From Paenibacillus whitsoniae (GTDB lineage: Bacteria > Bacillota > Bacilli > Paenibacillales > NBRC-103111): 64,000 nt of DNA. This document shows, in pieces, positions 22,972 through 32,104 of the stretch (position 1 is its first letter; each line of letters opens with the position of its first letter). Location: assembly GCF_003955665.1 (NCBI RefSeq), contig NZ_RXHU01000049.1:24511-88510 (forward strand), read 5' to 3'. A program made the translations under genes and the position numbers. The notes beneath the pieces were generated by a model, which saw nothing but the letters and a program-made list of their open reading frames with translations, did no database searches and was not told the origin of the DNA.

Positions 22972-25431
22972 TTAACCTACAACAATGTTCACTAACTTGC
23001 CTTTCACAACAATCTTTTTGCGAACGGCCTTTCCGGCGGTCGCTTCTTTGACTTTGTCGAGATCGAACGCGATCTTCTCCATCTCGGCTTCATCGGTATC
23101 TTTGGAAATCATGACGCGATCCACGATTTTGCCGTTGATCTGCACGACGATTTCGATTTCGTTGTCGACGGTCCAAGCTTCATCGTACGTTGGCCAAGGC
23201 TCGTAGGTGATCGACTCTGTTCCGCCCAGCTTCTCCCAAAGCTCTTCCGCCAAGTGCGGCGCCAGCGGCGACAGCATTTGAACGAAGTTTTTCATCGCGG
23301 CCAGCGGCAGGCGTTCGGTTTTGTACGCTTCGTTGACGAAAATCATCATTTGCGAAATCGCCGTGTTGAAACGCAGACCTTCGAAGTCTTCGGTAATCTT
23401 TTTGATCGACCGGTGCCATGTGCGTTTGAACGTATCGCTGCCGAGCGTTTCGTCCGCAGAGATTTTGCTGTGCACTTGACCGTTATCGTCGATGAACAAG
23501 CGCCATACACGGCCCAAGAAGCGGAAAATACCGTCTACGCCGGTCGTATTCCAAGGCTTCGTTGCTTCGAGCGGCCCCATGAACATTTCGTACATACGCA
23601 GCGTATCTGCGCCTTGGTTGCTCACGATGTCGTCCGGATTCACGACGTTGCCGCGGGATTTACTCATTTTCTCCATGTTCTCGCCGAGAATCATCCCTTG
23701 GTTAACCAGCTTATGGAATGGTTCTTTCGTCGCCACAAAGCCCAGATCGTACAGCACTTTATGCCAGAAGCGCGCATACAGCAAGTGAAGCACAGCATGC
23801 TCGGCGCCGCCGATGTACAAATCTACAGGCAGCCATTGCTGCTGTTTCTCGTGCGAGCAGAACGCCTGATCGTTGTGCGGATCGATGAAGCGCAAGTAAT
23901 ACCAGCAGCTTCCCGCCCATTGCGGCATCGTGTTCGTTTCGCGGCGAGCTTTCATGCCCGTTTCCGGATCGACGGTGTTCACCCACTCGCTAACGTTAGC
24001 CAGCGGTGATTCGCCTGTGCCGGACGGCTTGATTTCATCAACCTGAGGAAGCAGCAGCGGCAATTGATCCACCGGAACCGGCTTCATCGTGCCGTCTTCC
24101 AGGTGAAGAATCGGAATCGGTTCGCCCCAGTAACGTTGACGGCTGAACAGCCAATCTCTCAAACGGTACGTTACTTTGCCGCGGCCTTTGCCGTTTTGCT
24201 CCAACCATTCGATCATATGCTTGATGCCTTGCTCAATGTTCAAGCCATTGATCGGACCCGAATTCACGTGAGCGCCGTCGCCGGCGTATGCTTCCTTGGA
24301 CAAGTCCCCGCCTTCAACCACCTGAATGATTGGCAGGTCAAACTGCTTCGCAAACTCCCAGTCCCGTTGGTCATGACCAGGAACCGCCATGATGGCGCCT
24401 GTACCGTAGCCGCCAAGCACATAGTCCGCAATCCAGACCGGCACTTTCTCACCGTTAACCGGATTGATCGCATAAGCGCCCGTGAAGACACCTGTTTTGT
24501 CTTTCGCCAAGTCCGTACGCTCGAGATCGCTCTTGCGCGACGCTTTTTCTTGGTATTCCTTAACCGCTTCCGCTTGGTCCGCCGTCGTAATGACCTTCAC
24601 CAGCTCATGTTCAGGCGCAAGCACGCAGTACGTCGCGCCGAACAGCGTATCTGGACGCGTCGTAAACACCGTCAACGCTTGATCTGCATGACCGTCGATC
24701 GCAAAAGTGACTTCCGCGCCCGTCGATTTGCCAATCCAGTTGCGCTGCATATCCTTGATGCTTTCGGACCAGTCCAGCTCTTCCAAATCCTCCAGCAGGC
24801 GCTCCGCATACTCCGTAATTTTCAAAATCCACTGACGCATCGGCTTGCGGATGACCGGATGGCCGCCGCGCTCGCTCAAGCCGTCGATGACTTCTTCGTT
24901 CGCCAGCACCGTGCCCAAAGCCGGACACCAATTCACCGGCACTTCGTCAACATAAGCCAGCCCTTTATTGTACAGTTGGATGAAAATCCACTGCGTCCAT
25001 TTGTAATACTCCGGGTCCGTCGTGGAAATCTCACGATCCCAGTCGTACGAAAAACCAAGCGATTTGATTTGACGGCGGAACGTGTCGATGTTCTTCTTTG
25101 TGAACTCGCGCGGGTCATTCCCCGTATCCAGTGCGTACTGCTCCGCCGGCAAGCCGAATGCGTCCCAACCCATCGGGTGAAGCACGTTGAAGCCTCTCAT
25201 CCGTTTGAAACGGGAGACGATGTCTGTTGCGGTGTAACCTTCCGGGTGACCTACGTGGAGTCCCGCACCGGACGGATAAGGGAACATATCCAGGGCATAA
25301 AACTTCGGCTTATCCGAGTTTTCCAGCACTTTGAACGTCTTCTTGTCATCCCAAATTTTCTGCCATTTCGGCTCAATCGCTTGCGGATTGTAACCTTGCT
25401 GTTCTCTTGTTTCTTTCAATTCCTGCGTCAT
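22972..25431 (-). CDS. leuS: Leucyl-tRNA synthetase
   Basis: Class-I aminoacyl-tRNA synthetase charging tRNA-Leu. The protein has 819 residues from the ATG at 25431, nine bases after GGAGG; an upstream in-frame ATG lies between the T-box terminator and this site. The HIGH motif appears as HVGHPEGY within YPSGAGLHVGHPEGYTA. KMSKSRGN lies in the last third, and the editing (CP1) domain spans roughly 220-410. It is preceded by a T-box leader, so expression should rise when leucine-charged tRNA is scarce. It replaces nothing in the B. subtilis order but is inserted between comER and yqeM. Confidence 0.98.
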   Translation of the reverse strand: MTQELKETREQQGYNPQAIEPKWQKIWDDKKTFKVLENSDKPKFYALDMFPYPSGAGLHVGHPEGYTATDIVSRFKRMRGFNVLHPMGWDAFGLPAEQYALDTGNDPREFTKKNIDTFRRQIKSLGFSYDWDREISTTDPEYYKWTQWIFIQLYNKGLAYVDEVPVNWCPALGTVLANEEVIDGLSERGGHPVIRKPMRQWILKITEYAERLLEDLEELDWSESIKDMQRNWIGKSTGAEVTFAIDGHADQALTVFTTRPDTLFGATYCVLAPEHELVKVITTADQAEAVKEYQEKASRKSDLERTDLAKDKTGVFTGAYAINPVNGEKVPVWIADYVLGGYGTGAIMAVPGHDQRDWEFAKQFDLPIIQVVEGGDLSKEAYAGDGAHVNSGPINGLNIEQGIKHMIEWLEQNGKGRGKVTYRLRDWLFSRQRYWGEPIPILHLEDGTMKPVPVDQLPLLLPQVDEIKPSGTGESPLANVSEWVNTVDPETGMKARRETNTMPQWAGSCWYYLRFIDPHNDQAFCSHEKQQQWLPVDLYIGGAEHAVLHLLYARFWHKVLYDLGFVATKEPFHKLVNQGMILGENMEKMSKSRGNVVNPDDIVSNQGADTLRMYEMFMGPLEATKPWNTTGVDGIFRFLGRVWRLFIDDNGQVHSKISADETLGSDTFKRTWHRSIKKITEDFEGLRFNTAISQMMIFVNEAYKTERLPLAAMKNFVQMLSPLAPHLAEELWEKLGGTESITYEPWPTYDEAWTVDNEIEIVVQINGKIVDRVMISKDTDEAEMEKIAFDLDKVKEATAGKAVRKKIVVKGKLVNIVVG

Positions 25432-25494
25432 GTTACGCGACCTCCAATAGCTGACTCTGATCTGATCATCTTTCATTTTCACGCCATTCACGCC

Positions 25495-25773
25495 AAAAAA
25501 CCTCCCATCCCTAGCGGATTTCGCTAGGGACGAGAGGTCTATTCCCGTGGTACCACCCTAGTTAACAGCAGACAGGCTTTGTCTGTGTTCACTCTTCCCC
25601 TTAACGCGGGGGTGACGATCCGGCTAACGCTTCGCTACTTACAAAGCGGTTCACCTTCTGGCTCCGAGGCGAGTTCTCAAGTTTGCGGTCTGCCGGTTTC
25701 CACCCCTGCCGGCTCTCTGGAAGACGCTCTTCCTGATACTGATCCTCATCAATGCGCTTATGCAACCTAATTA
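25495..25773 (-). ncRNA. T-box leader of leuS
   Basis: A tRNA-sensing riboswitch. On the minus strand the conserved T-box AGGGTGGTACCACGGG is at 25559-25544. It is followed by the terminator CCTCTCGTCCCTAGCG / CGCTAGGGATGGGAGG with TTTTTT (25537-25495). The upstream stem-I region contains AGGAAGAGCG and a Pro-loop-like set of stems. A CTC triplet (Leu) within GAGAACTCGCC is the candidate specifier codon, but its placement in the loop was not folded. The downstream gene supports leucine specificity. Confidence 0.92.
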
Positions 25774-25779
25774 GGTATG

Positions 25780-25809
25780 ATTATATGTAAAATAATGCCG
25801 AACTGTCAA
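25780..25809 (-). promoter_or_regulatory. Promoter of the leuS T-box transcript
   Basis: TTGACA (25809-25804), 18 bp, TATAAT (25785-25780) on the minus strand. Both hexamers match the sigma-A consensus, as expected where control is exerted by the T-box and not at initiation. Confidence 0.88.
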
Positions 25810-25828
25810 GCCACGGACAGGCCCATCC

Positions 25829-26590
25829 TTATTTCTTCGCGATAAAGAAGGCTCGCTCCGTCAGCAGCGTCGGCGTCTCCCACGTAAAATCAGCCGCCAT
25901 GTATACCTCGCTGAAGCCTGCCTTGCGCAGCGTCTGCTCCAGCCAAGCCAGCGGATAAGCGCGCTGCTCATGCGTTTCGTCGATCCGGCGAAACATCTCT
26001 GATTTGCCTTCAGCTTTGACAAAGATCGTCAAGTCATGCGTAATCTGCACGCGCTCCTCGTCAAGCTCGCTCGTCCAAATGTACGCAACGTCATCCTCGT
26101 TCAGATAAAACGGCTGCGCCTCCGCGTACGCAAACAATTGCTCCGGCGTGTGTACGTCGAAGACGAACAAACCGCCGGGCTTGAGCCCCGCATACGTTTG
26201 ACGGAACGCCTCAGCGATCTCTTCCTTTTCCAGCACATAGTTGAGCGTGTCGCAGAAGGAATAAGCCGCATCGACTGGCTCCTCAAGCTCCCATTCACAT
26301 ACATCCTGCTGCAGCCAGCGCACCGAGCCCGCACGTCCACCGCTCAAGAGCTCCGACGCTTTGTGCTGGGCAACCGCGAGCATGTCTTCGGATAAATCGA
26401 TGCCCGTCACCTGGTAACCGAGACGCGCCAAAGGAATGCTGAGCGTGCCGGTGCCGCATCCCAAATCAACGAGCGTGGACGGTTTCACGCCGTAGCGCTC
26501 GAAGCTCTCCAGCAAGAAGCGCTGCCAGTCCTCGTATGGCATGCTCTCCATCAAGCGGTCATACGTATACGCGAATTGTTCGTAGCTCAT
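25829..26590 (-). CDS. yqeM: YqeM-like SAM-dependent methyltransferase
   Basis: Class-I methyltransferase of 253 residues. The SAM-binding motif I VDLGCGTGTLSIPLA is at about 43-57, GIDLSEDMLAVA is the acidic strand-2 loop, and a PVDAAYSFCDTLNY motif IV-like segment follows. The substrate is unknown. The start MSYEQFAYTYDRLM follows AGGAG, whose bases lie in the last codons of cvfB. Position between comER/leuS and rsfS corresponds to yqeM in B. subtilis. Confidence 0.88.
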   Translation of the reverse strand: MSYEQFAYTYDRLMESMPYEDWQRFLLESFERYGVKPSTLVDLGCGTGTLSIPLARLGYQVTGIDLSEDMLAVAQHKASELLSGGRAGSVRWLQQDVCEWELEEPVDAAYSFCDTLNYVLEKEEIAEAFRQTYAGLKPGGLFVFDVHTPEQLFAYAEAQPFYLNEDDVAYIWTSELDEERVQITHDLTIFVKAEGKSEMFRRIDETHEQRAYPLAWLEQTLRKAGFSEVYMAADFTWETPTLLTERAFFIAKK

Positions 26591-26591
26591 C

Positions 26592-27482
26592 TTACTCCTG
26601 CGTCTCCTCTTGCTTCATGTACGTCCAGTCGTCCTCTTGGTACACAAGGCCGTCCTTCATCAGCTTGCCCAGCGCCCGCTTGAATGCGGATTTGCTGAGT
26701 CCAAAGCGACTTTGGATGAGATCGGCCGACGTCTTGTCCGAGAACGGCATGGCATGGCCAGGACGCTCCCTCAAAAAGGCGAGAATCACCTCGGCATCAT
26801 CGTCGCGGCCTTTTTCCTTCGGCTGGCGCATCGACAGGTTCACGCGGCCGTCTTCCCGTACGTAGGCGACCCGTACATCCACTTCTTCGCCTGCGCGCAG
26901 CAGCCTTGTCCGCTCGGTCGGCGCGATCAGCCCGATCACACCAAAACCAAGCACGCCCGCATCGCAAATGACGAATGTGCCCATCTGAAGCGGACGATAT
27001 ACGCGGGCTTTCACCCATTGGTGCTGCCAGCTGGAAGGCGCACGCACGCATAGAGGCGCGAGATCGTCTTCCAGTGCCATTTTAGCGATCAGGCGGCCTT
27101 GTCGGTCGTGGGCGAGCGTCACAAATACTTTGTCTCCTACCAGTGGACGAAGTTCTTCCATCTCCGGCACCTGGCGGTACGGCAGCAGGAGATGTCGGCC
27201 GAGCCCCATTTCGAGGAAATACCCGAATCGCGGATGGATGTCCACGACTTCAAGCAGCCCGACTTCGCCCATGACGAGCTTCGGGCGCTTCATCGTCGCC
27301 ATCATGCGGTCCTGCGTGTCGTGGAAGAGGAATACCTCCACCTTGTCCCCAACTTTAATGCGGCCGACAATCTCGGCATAGGGCAGCAGATAGTCCTGAT
27401 ACCCATCATTCAGAAAATAGCCGTTAGGCGAAACTTCCCTCGCTACGTCTAACGTAACGAGGGAGCCTGCTTCCACTCTCAT
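26592..27482 (-). CDS. cvfB: CvfB/YitL-family S1 RNA-binding protein
   Basis: RNA-binding protein of 296 residues with tandem S1-like domains and a C-terminal winged helix (FLRERPGHAMPFSDKTSADLIQSRFGLSKSAFKRALGKLMKDGL). In Staphylococcus the family member CvfB affects virulence gene expression and binds RNA. N-terminal OB repeats contain GYFLNDGYQDYLLPYAEI and RFGYFLEMGLGRHLLLPY. The ATG overlaps the rsfS stop (ATGA) and the gene ends one base before the yqeM start, so it is embedded in this operon. B. subtilis encodes yitL elsewhere. Confidence 0.87.
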   Translation of the reverse strand: MRVEAGSLVTLDVAREVSPNGYFLNDGYQDYLLPYAEIVGRIKVGDKVEVFLFHDTQDRMMATMKRPKLVMGEVGLLEVVDIHPRFGYFLEMGLGRHLLLPYRQVPEMEELRPLVGDKVFVTLAHDRQGRLIAKMALEDDLAPLCVRAPSSWQHQWVKARVYRPLQMGTFVICDAGVLGFGVIGLIAPTERTRLLRAGEEVDVRVAYVREDGRVNLSMRQPKEKGRDDDAEVILAFLRERPGHAMPFSDKTSADLIQSRFGLSKSAFKRALGKLMKDGLVYQEDDWTYMKQEETQE

Positions 27483-27826
27483 ACGCGCTCCACAACCTTG
27501 GCGTCAGACCAAAGTCTCTCAATGTTATAGTAAGAGCGGTCGTCGCGATGGAACACATGCAGGACGACGTCCCCAAGATCGAGCAGCACCCATCTGGCGG
27601 TGTCGATGCCTTCATAGCTGCGGATATTCACGCCGTACTCATGCGCTTTTTTTCTAGCTTCCGTGGCAATCGCCTGCACTTGCGTCTCCGAGTTCCCGTG
27701 GCAGATCACGAAATAATCGGCGATCAACGAGATGCCGTTCAAATCGAGCGTCACGATGTCCATCCCTTTTTTATCTTCAACCGCATTAATGACAAAGTTT
27801 AATACTTGTTCAGGTGTTTTACTCAT
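27479..27826 (-). CDS. rsfS: Ribosomal silencing factor RsfS
   Basis: Binds ribosomal protein L14 on the 50S subunit and blocks subunit joining when nutrients are scarce. The 115 residues run from the ATG at 27826, eight bases after GGAGG. Diagnostic stretches are LNGISLIADYFVICHGNSETQVQAIA and WVLLDLGDVVLHVFHRDDRSYYNIERLW. It is downstream of yqeK (19 bp) and coupled to cvfB. Confidence 0.95.
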   Translation of the reverse strand: MSKTPEQVLNFVINAVEDKKGMDIVTLDLNGISLIADYFVICHGNSETQVQAIATEARKKAHEYGVNIRSYEGIDTARWVLLDLGDVVLHVFHRDDRSYYNIERLWSDAKVVERV

Positions 27827-27845
27827 CCAATCAACCTCCAACATT

Positions 27846-28412
27846 TTAGGATTGTAGTTGTTGCAGCAAATCGTTGCGCGTCAAGACGGTCAGCGGGTAA
27901 ATCCGCTTTCCTTTGGCCAGCAGGAACGAGATCGTGGAATCGAAGCCCGCGATGAGCGCCTGCTCCAAGCTCGTCTTCGCCAGCTCGCGGATGTTATCCA
28001 CGCCGGGAAAATCGCGCCCAGGCTCCATGTAGTCGGCAAGACAGACGATTTTATCGAGCAGCGTCATGTTCTCGCGGCCCGACGTATGGTAGCGAATCGC
28101 ATCCAACACCTCTTCGTCGTCGATCCCGAACTGGGAATGGGCGATAAACGCCCCGGCATGCGAATGCCACAGTTCTTTGTCATAGTCCAGCAGGTCCTGC
28201 GGCAAGCCGTTCTCACGGATAATCTTAGCTTGCTCTTGTACGGGCCAATATTTGCAATAATCGTGTAAAATAGCTGCCAAATCCGCCTTCTCGGCGTCGC
28301 CTCCGAAACGTTCGGCTAACATGACGCTCGTCTCCATCACGCCCAGCGTATGCAGCCAGCGGCGCTCCGGCATTTGCTCTTTAACCGCGGCAATCAAAGC
28401 CTCACGATTCAT
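27846..28412 (-). CDS. yqeK: YqeK, HD-domain symmetrical Ap4A hydrolase
   Basis: Cleaves diadenosine tetraphosphate into two ADP. In its 188 residues, the HD-domain metal ligands lie in RRWLHTLGVM (first His), AAILHDYCKYWP (HD pair near 49-50), LWHSHAGAF, and the later KIVCLADYMEPGR. The ATG lies inside the 3' end of nadD (11-bp overlap), showing tight coupling with NAD synthesis, as in B. subtilis. Confidence 0.94.
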   Translation of the reverse strand: MNREALIAAVKEQMPERRWLHTLGVMETSVMLAERFGGDAEKADLAAILHDYCKYWPVQEQAKIIRENGLPQDLLDYDKELWHSHAGAFIAHSQFGIDDEEVLDAIRYHTSGRENMTLLDKIVCLADYMEPGRDFPGVDNIRELAKTSLEQALIAGFDSTISFLLAKGKRIYPLTVLTRNDLLQQLQS

Positions 28413-28989
28413 ACAGCCGGTTCACCTCCATGTAATGAAGCACCTTATCCGGCACGAGATATCGCACCGACGCCTGCTCAGCCCGGTACTTACGAATGGC
28501 GGTCGAAGAAATTTCCACCATCGGCATCGGCACCAGCTGAACGCGCGTCCGAATCGCCTCGGGCAGCGCGTTCAGTTCAAGCGAATAGCCCGGCCTTGCG
28601 AGGCCGATAAAATGAATTAGCCGCACGATGTCATCGATGCGATGCCACTGCGGCAAGTACTCTACCATGTCTGCTCCGATGATATATGCGAATTCGTGCT
28701 CGGGATACTGCCGCTGAAGAAGCTCGATCGTATCGATACTATAAGATACGCCGCCTTTGTGAATTTCGATATCGATCCCCCGAAAAAATGGGTTGCCTTC
28801 CGCGGCGAGACAGACCATTTCCCACCGCTCATGGCTTGTTGCCCTCGGCTTGTTCGTCTTATGCGGCGGCACATTGGCAGGCATGAGCCAGATTTCGTCC
28901 AACCCTGCTTCCACCCTAGCGCGCTCCGCGGCGATTAAATGACCCGTATGAATCGGATCGAAGGTGCCTCCCATGATTCCGACACGCAT
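28402..28989 (-). CDS. nadD: Nicotinate-nucleotide adenylyltransferase
   Basis: Transfers AMP to nicotinate mononucleotide in NAD synthesis. The protein has 195 residues. The nucleotidyltransferase signature GGTFDPIHTGHL is at about 7-18, and the C-terminal ISSTAIRK motif contacts ATP. The ATG follows GAGGTGG. An inverted-repeat element of 168 bp separates it from yhbY upstream. Confidence 0.96.
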   Translation of the reverse strand: MRVGIMGGTFDPIHTGHLIAAERARVEAGLDEIWLMPANVPPHKTNKPRATSHERWEMVCLAAEGNPFFRGIDIEIHKGGVSYSIDTIELLQRQYPEHEFAYIIGADMVEYLPQWHRIDDIVRLIHFIGLARPGYSLELNALPEAIRTRVQLVPMPMVEISSTAIRKYRAEQASVRYLVPDKVLHYMEVNRLYES

Positions 28990-29011
28990 GTATCCACCTC
29001 TTTTAGAGGAA

Positions 29012-29179
29012 GTTCAAAAAGTAGTCTTTTGATCACGAAGCAATCCAAGAAGCGTACTCGACATCAAACCTTGCGTTCAGCTTCGAAGGAAGGTAGCCAT
29101 GTAGGTTTTGCCTACACTCCGCTCCTCCTTCTTCAGCTTCTCACAATCTTCTCGGTGCTGAAAACCCTACTTTTTGAAC
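29012..29179. repeat. 168-bp inverted-repeat element between yhbY and nadD
   Basis: GTTCAAAAAGTAG (29012-29024) is repeated exactly in inverted form as CTACTTTTTGAAC (29167-29179). The match resumes inside with TTTT/AAAA after two mismatches. Within the element, TGTAGG/CCTACA forms a perfect 6-bp hairpin, and AGCTTCGAAGGAAG is nearly complementary to CTCCTTCTTCAGCT. The whole element can therefore fold into a long branched stem. No protein is encoded. It looks like a miniature mobile element or structured repeat; only this copy is in the window. Confidence 0.7.
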
Positions 29180-29193
29180 ACTCACTTATAGTC

Positions 29194-29487
29194 TTATACC
29201 GGAAGTTCGATCTTTTTCTTGTCTTTCGATTCCTTGTACAGCACGACGATTTTACCGATCACCTGAACCAGCTCCGCGCCGGCTTTCTCGGATAATTCGG
29301 CGCCGACCTCTTGGCGGTCTTCCCCGCTGTTGTTAAGCACGGTCACTTTAATCAACTCGCGTACTTCCAACGCTTCTTGAATGTGGCGGATCAAATGATC
29401 ATTGACGCCGCCCTTGCCTACTTGAAAAATCGGATCAACATGATGCGCAAGTGAGCGCAAGTATCTTTTCTGTTTGCCTGATAGCAT
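29194..29487 (-). CDS. yhbY: YhbY-type (CRM domain) RNA-binding protein
   Basis: Small ribosome-assembly-associated RNA-binding protein of 97 residues. The CRM fold carries the signature GKGGVNDHLIRHIQEALEVRELIKV, with its GxxG loop at about residues 26-31. The start MLSGKQKRYLRSLA follows GAGGGACTTCC; an ATG 18 bases upstream lacks a ribosome site. It follows aroE by 20 bp. B. subtilis has yqeI here. Confidence 0.92.
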   Translation of the reverse strand: MLSGKQKRYLRSLAHHVDPIFQVGKGGVNDHLIRHIQEALEVRELIKVTVLNNSGEDRQEVGAELSEKAGAELVQVIGKIVVLYKESKDKKKIELPV

Positions 29488-29507
29488 GGAAGTCCCTCTA
29501 TTCATTC

Positions 29508-30371
29508 TTATTCAGCTAATGACTGTTCTACAACCTGTCTCATCGCTTCAACCGGTGCCGGCTTGCCCGTCCAGTATTCAAAGGCGTATGCGCCTTGATA
29601 AATAAACATCCCGAGCCCGCCGTGTATGCGCGCGCCAATCGCCTCCGCTTCCCGTAGGAAACGCGTGATGCGCGGATTGTAAATCAGATCGCTCACGAGA
29701 TGCTGCGGACGCAGCAAGGCGACAGGCATTGGCACGTCCTCCACATGCGGATGCATCCCCGCGGAGGTCGTGTTCAGCACGAACGCCACCTCGTCCACAA
29801 CGCCCTCCAGCTCATCCATCCCGACCGCAATCGTGGTCGTGAATGCGCTGATGGTGGCCGCCAGCTCGACAGCCCGCTCCTTCGTGCGGTTCGCGATATA
29901 AATCGTGCCTGCGCCTTCCTTCGCCAGCGCATAAGCCACGCCGCGCGCCGCGCCGCCGGCGCCGAGCACAAGCACCTTTTGCCCCCGGAGGTCGATACCG
30001 GTCTCTTCTTTCAACGAGCGCACATATCCGATGCCATCGGTATTGTAGCCGATCAGGCGGCCGTTCTCGTTCACGACCGTGTTAACCGCACCGACGATGC
30101 GCGCACCTTCGTCAATCTCGTCCATATAGTTCATGACGTCGACTTTATGCGGAATGGTCACATTGACACCGCGGAAGCCGAGCGCACGGAGGCCGCGAAT
30201 CGCTTCGCCAAGCTCCTCCGGCTTCACGTGAAAAGCCGCGTACGCACTGTTCATTTCCGCTTCTTCAAACGCGCGGTTCAGCATAATCGGCGAACGGGAA
30301 TGCCGAATGGGATCCCCGAAGACGCCATATAAAATCGTATGACTGTCGATCGTCCGGTTCTTCTTCTCCAT
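29508..30371 (-). CDS. aroE: Shikimate dehydrogenase
   Basis: NADPH-dependent reduction of 3-dehydroshikimate in aromatic amino acid synthesis. The 287 residues contain the substrate loop GDPIRHSRSPIMLN and the catalytic Lys in NVTIPHKVDVM (about 80-90). The partner Asp is in GYNTDGIGY. The Rossmann motif VLVLGAGGAARGVAYAL and NRTKERA provide cofactor binding. It lies between yqeH and yhbY as in B. subtilis. Confidence 0.97.
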   Translation of the reverse strand: MEKKNRTIDSHTILYGVFGDPIRHSRSPIMLNRAFEEAEMNSAYAAFHVKPEELGEAIRGLRALGFRGVNVTIPHKVDVMNYMDEIDEGARIVGAVNTVVNENGRLIGYNTDGIGYVRSLKEETGIDLRGQKVLVLGAGGAARGVAYALAKEGAGTIYIANRTKERAVELAATISAFTTTIAVGMDELEGVVDEVAFVLNTTSAGMHPHVEDVPMPVALLRPQHLVSDLIYNPRITRFLREAEAIGARIHGGLGMFIYQGAYAFEYWTGKPAPVEAMRQVVEQSLAE

Positions 30372-30395
30372 GTTGCTGCGTTTCCCCCTGTCTCG

Positions 30396-31511
30396 CTAAA
30401 TCAAAGCTTCACGCAAAATCACTTTAACGCCTTTCGGCGCATGGACAGCAAGCTGAGCCCCCGCCATGCTGTTGAGCTTGATCCAGCCGAGCCCGGAAAT
30501 CAGCACGTCGAACGCCTTGCCTTTCGGCACGTTAAGCGGCGTCTTCACAAGCGCCGGCAGTTCATCAAGATCCGCTTTCCCCGGCGGCTTCAGCAACTCG
30601 CCTTTATGCTCCGCGTACAGCTCGTCCGCCTTGTCCAGCTTCGTGCGGTGAATCTGAATCGCATTCGACGTATAGCACGTAAATGACTGATGCTCGCCGC
30701 GCACAAAATCAAAACGCGCCAGCGCGCCGAAAAACAGCGTCTGCGCCTCGTTCAGCTGGAACACCATCGGCTTAAGCGGCTTGTCCGGCATAAGCGGACC
30801 GAGATCCCGCTTTTTCACGACTTCCGTCAGTCTGTGCGTATACACAATGCCCGGTGTATCGATAATGTAGTGGCCGTCGTCCAGCGGAATTTTGACCAGA
30901 TCCAGCGTCGTGCCCGGATACTGGGACGTCGTAAGCTCCGCTTCCAAGTCGCTGTAGTCGCGAATCAGGCGATTGATCAATGTCGATTTGCCCACATTCG
31001 TAGCACCGACCACATAGACGTCCATGTTGCCGCGGTGTTCGGCAACCGACGAAATGACCCGGTCGAAGCCGATATTCTTTTTCGCGCTGCATAAAACGAT
31101 GTCAACGACCCGCAAATTCGCTTCTTTGACTCTACGCTGTACCCAATTAATAATTTTGTTCGCATTCGTCACCTTCGGCAGCAGGTCGATCTTGTTGACG
31201 ACGAGCAGCACAGGATTCGAGCCGACAAAGCGGGCAAGGGACGAAATCATACTGCCTTCAAAATCGAATATATCGACAATTTTGACTACGAGCGCCTTCG
31301 TTTGCCCGATATGCCCCAAAAGCTTCAGAAAATCATCCTGCTGCAGCGTGATGCTCGACGATTCGTTATAATGTTTAATCCGATAGCAGCGCTGGCAAAT
31401 CAACGGCTCTTTCTGCAAGGCCGCCTCCGGGATAAATCCCAACTTGGCTTTATCCTCCGTCTGCAGTCCAACGCCGCAGCCCGCACAATGGAAGTCTACT
31501 CTTTCTGTCAT
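30396..31511 (-). CDS. yqeH: Ribosome-biogenesis GTPase YqeH
   Basis: Circularly permuted GTPase needed for 30S assembly. The protein has 371 residues from the ATG at 31511, just after AGGAGG. The N-terminal zinc finger has CAGC...CQRC. The permuted order is visible: G4 NKIDLLP comes first, then G1 GATNVGKSTLIN, then G3 DTPGIV. The C-terminal domain is unassigned. It overlaps nothing and lies 8 bp after yqeG. Confidence 0.97.
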   Translation of the reverse strand: MTERVDFHCAGCGVGLQTEDKAKLGFIPEAALQKEPLICQRCYRIKHYNESSSITLQQDDFLKLLGHIGQTKALVVKIVDIFDFEGSMISSLARFVGSNPVLLVVNKIDLLPKVTNANKIINWVQRRVKEANLRVVDIVLCSAKKNIGFDRVISSVAEHRGNMDVYVVGATNVGKSTLINRLIRDYSDLEAELTTSQYPGTTLDLVKIPLDDGHYIIDTPGIVYTHRLTEVVKKRDLGPLMPDKPLKPMVFQLNEAQTLFFGALARFDFVRGEHQSFTCYTSNAIQIHRTKLDKADELYAEHKGELLKPPGKADLDELPALVKTPLNVPKGKAFDVLISGLGWIKLNSMAGAQLAVHAPKGVKVILREALI

Positions 31512-31519
31512 GAATCCTC

Positions 31520-32014
31520 CTATTTCTTCATCCTGGCAATGGCCCATTTCTCAATCAGGCGGTTCACCCGGGTGAACACGCCTTCGTCCTGCCGGGAAAT
31601 CGGCTGTACCAGAATGGTATAAAGCCCCATCCGATTGCCGCCCAATACGTCGGTCAGCATCTGATCGCCGATCACAGCCGTCTGGCGGGCATTTGTGCCG
31701 AGCAGCCTCATCGCTTTCGTAAACGAAGCGTTCGTCGGCTTCTTCGCCCGATAAATAAACGGCATACCTAGCGGCTCCGCGAAGGTGGATACGCGCAGCT
31801 TGTGATTATTGGAGACAATCACAACTTTGAAGCCGATTTTTTGCATACGCGCTAACCACTCGATCAGCTCCGGCGTCGCATGAGGATCGCGCGCGCCGAC
31901 GAGCGTATTGTCAAGATCCGTAATGATGCCCCGAATTCCGAAGCTCCATAAATGATCCCCATCGATGTCATAAATCGTCCCCACCGATTGTCTGGGCACT
32001 AGCTTATTCAGCAA
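31520..32014 (-). CDS. yqeG: YqeG-family HAD-superfamily phosphatase
   Basis: HAD subfamily IIIA phosphatase of unknown substrate, about 164 residues. Motif I is ITDLDNTLVG with the nucleophilic Asp, motif II is VVIVSNN, and motif III/IV is RAKKPTNASF...AVIGDQMLTDV. The start is chosen as TTG at 32014, seven bases after GGAGGG; GTG at 32029 would add five codons that contain that ribosome site. First gene of the yqeG-yqeH-aroE-yhbY group. Confidence 0.92.
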   Translation of the reverse strand: MLNKLVPRQSVGTIYDIDGDHLWSFGIRGIITDLDNTLVGARDPHATPELIEWLARMQKIGFKVVIVSNNHKLRVSTFAEPLGMPFIYRAKKPTNASFTKAMRLLGTNARQTAVIGDQMLTDVLGGNRMGLYTILVQPISRQDEGVFTRVNRLIEKWAIARMKK

Positions 32015-32052
32015 ACCTTTTCCCTCCACGACTTCCTTGAGATATACGTGAA

Positions 32053-32081
32053 ACTATACCATAGAGACACCATTGTTGCAA
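32053..32081 (-). promoter_or_regulatory. Promoter of the yqeG operon
   Basis: On the minus strand TTGCAA (32081-32076), 17 bp, TATAGT (32058-32053), about 40 bp before yqeG. Both boxes are close to the sigma-A consensus. Confidence 0.65.
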
Positions 32082-32104
32082 AAAGAAAAGAACATATTTT
32101 CCCA

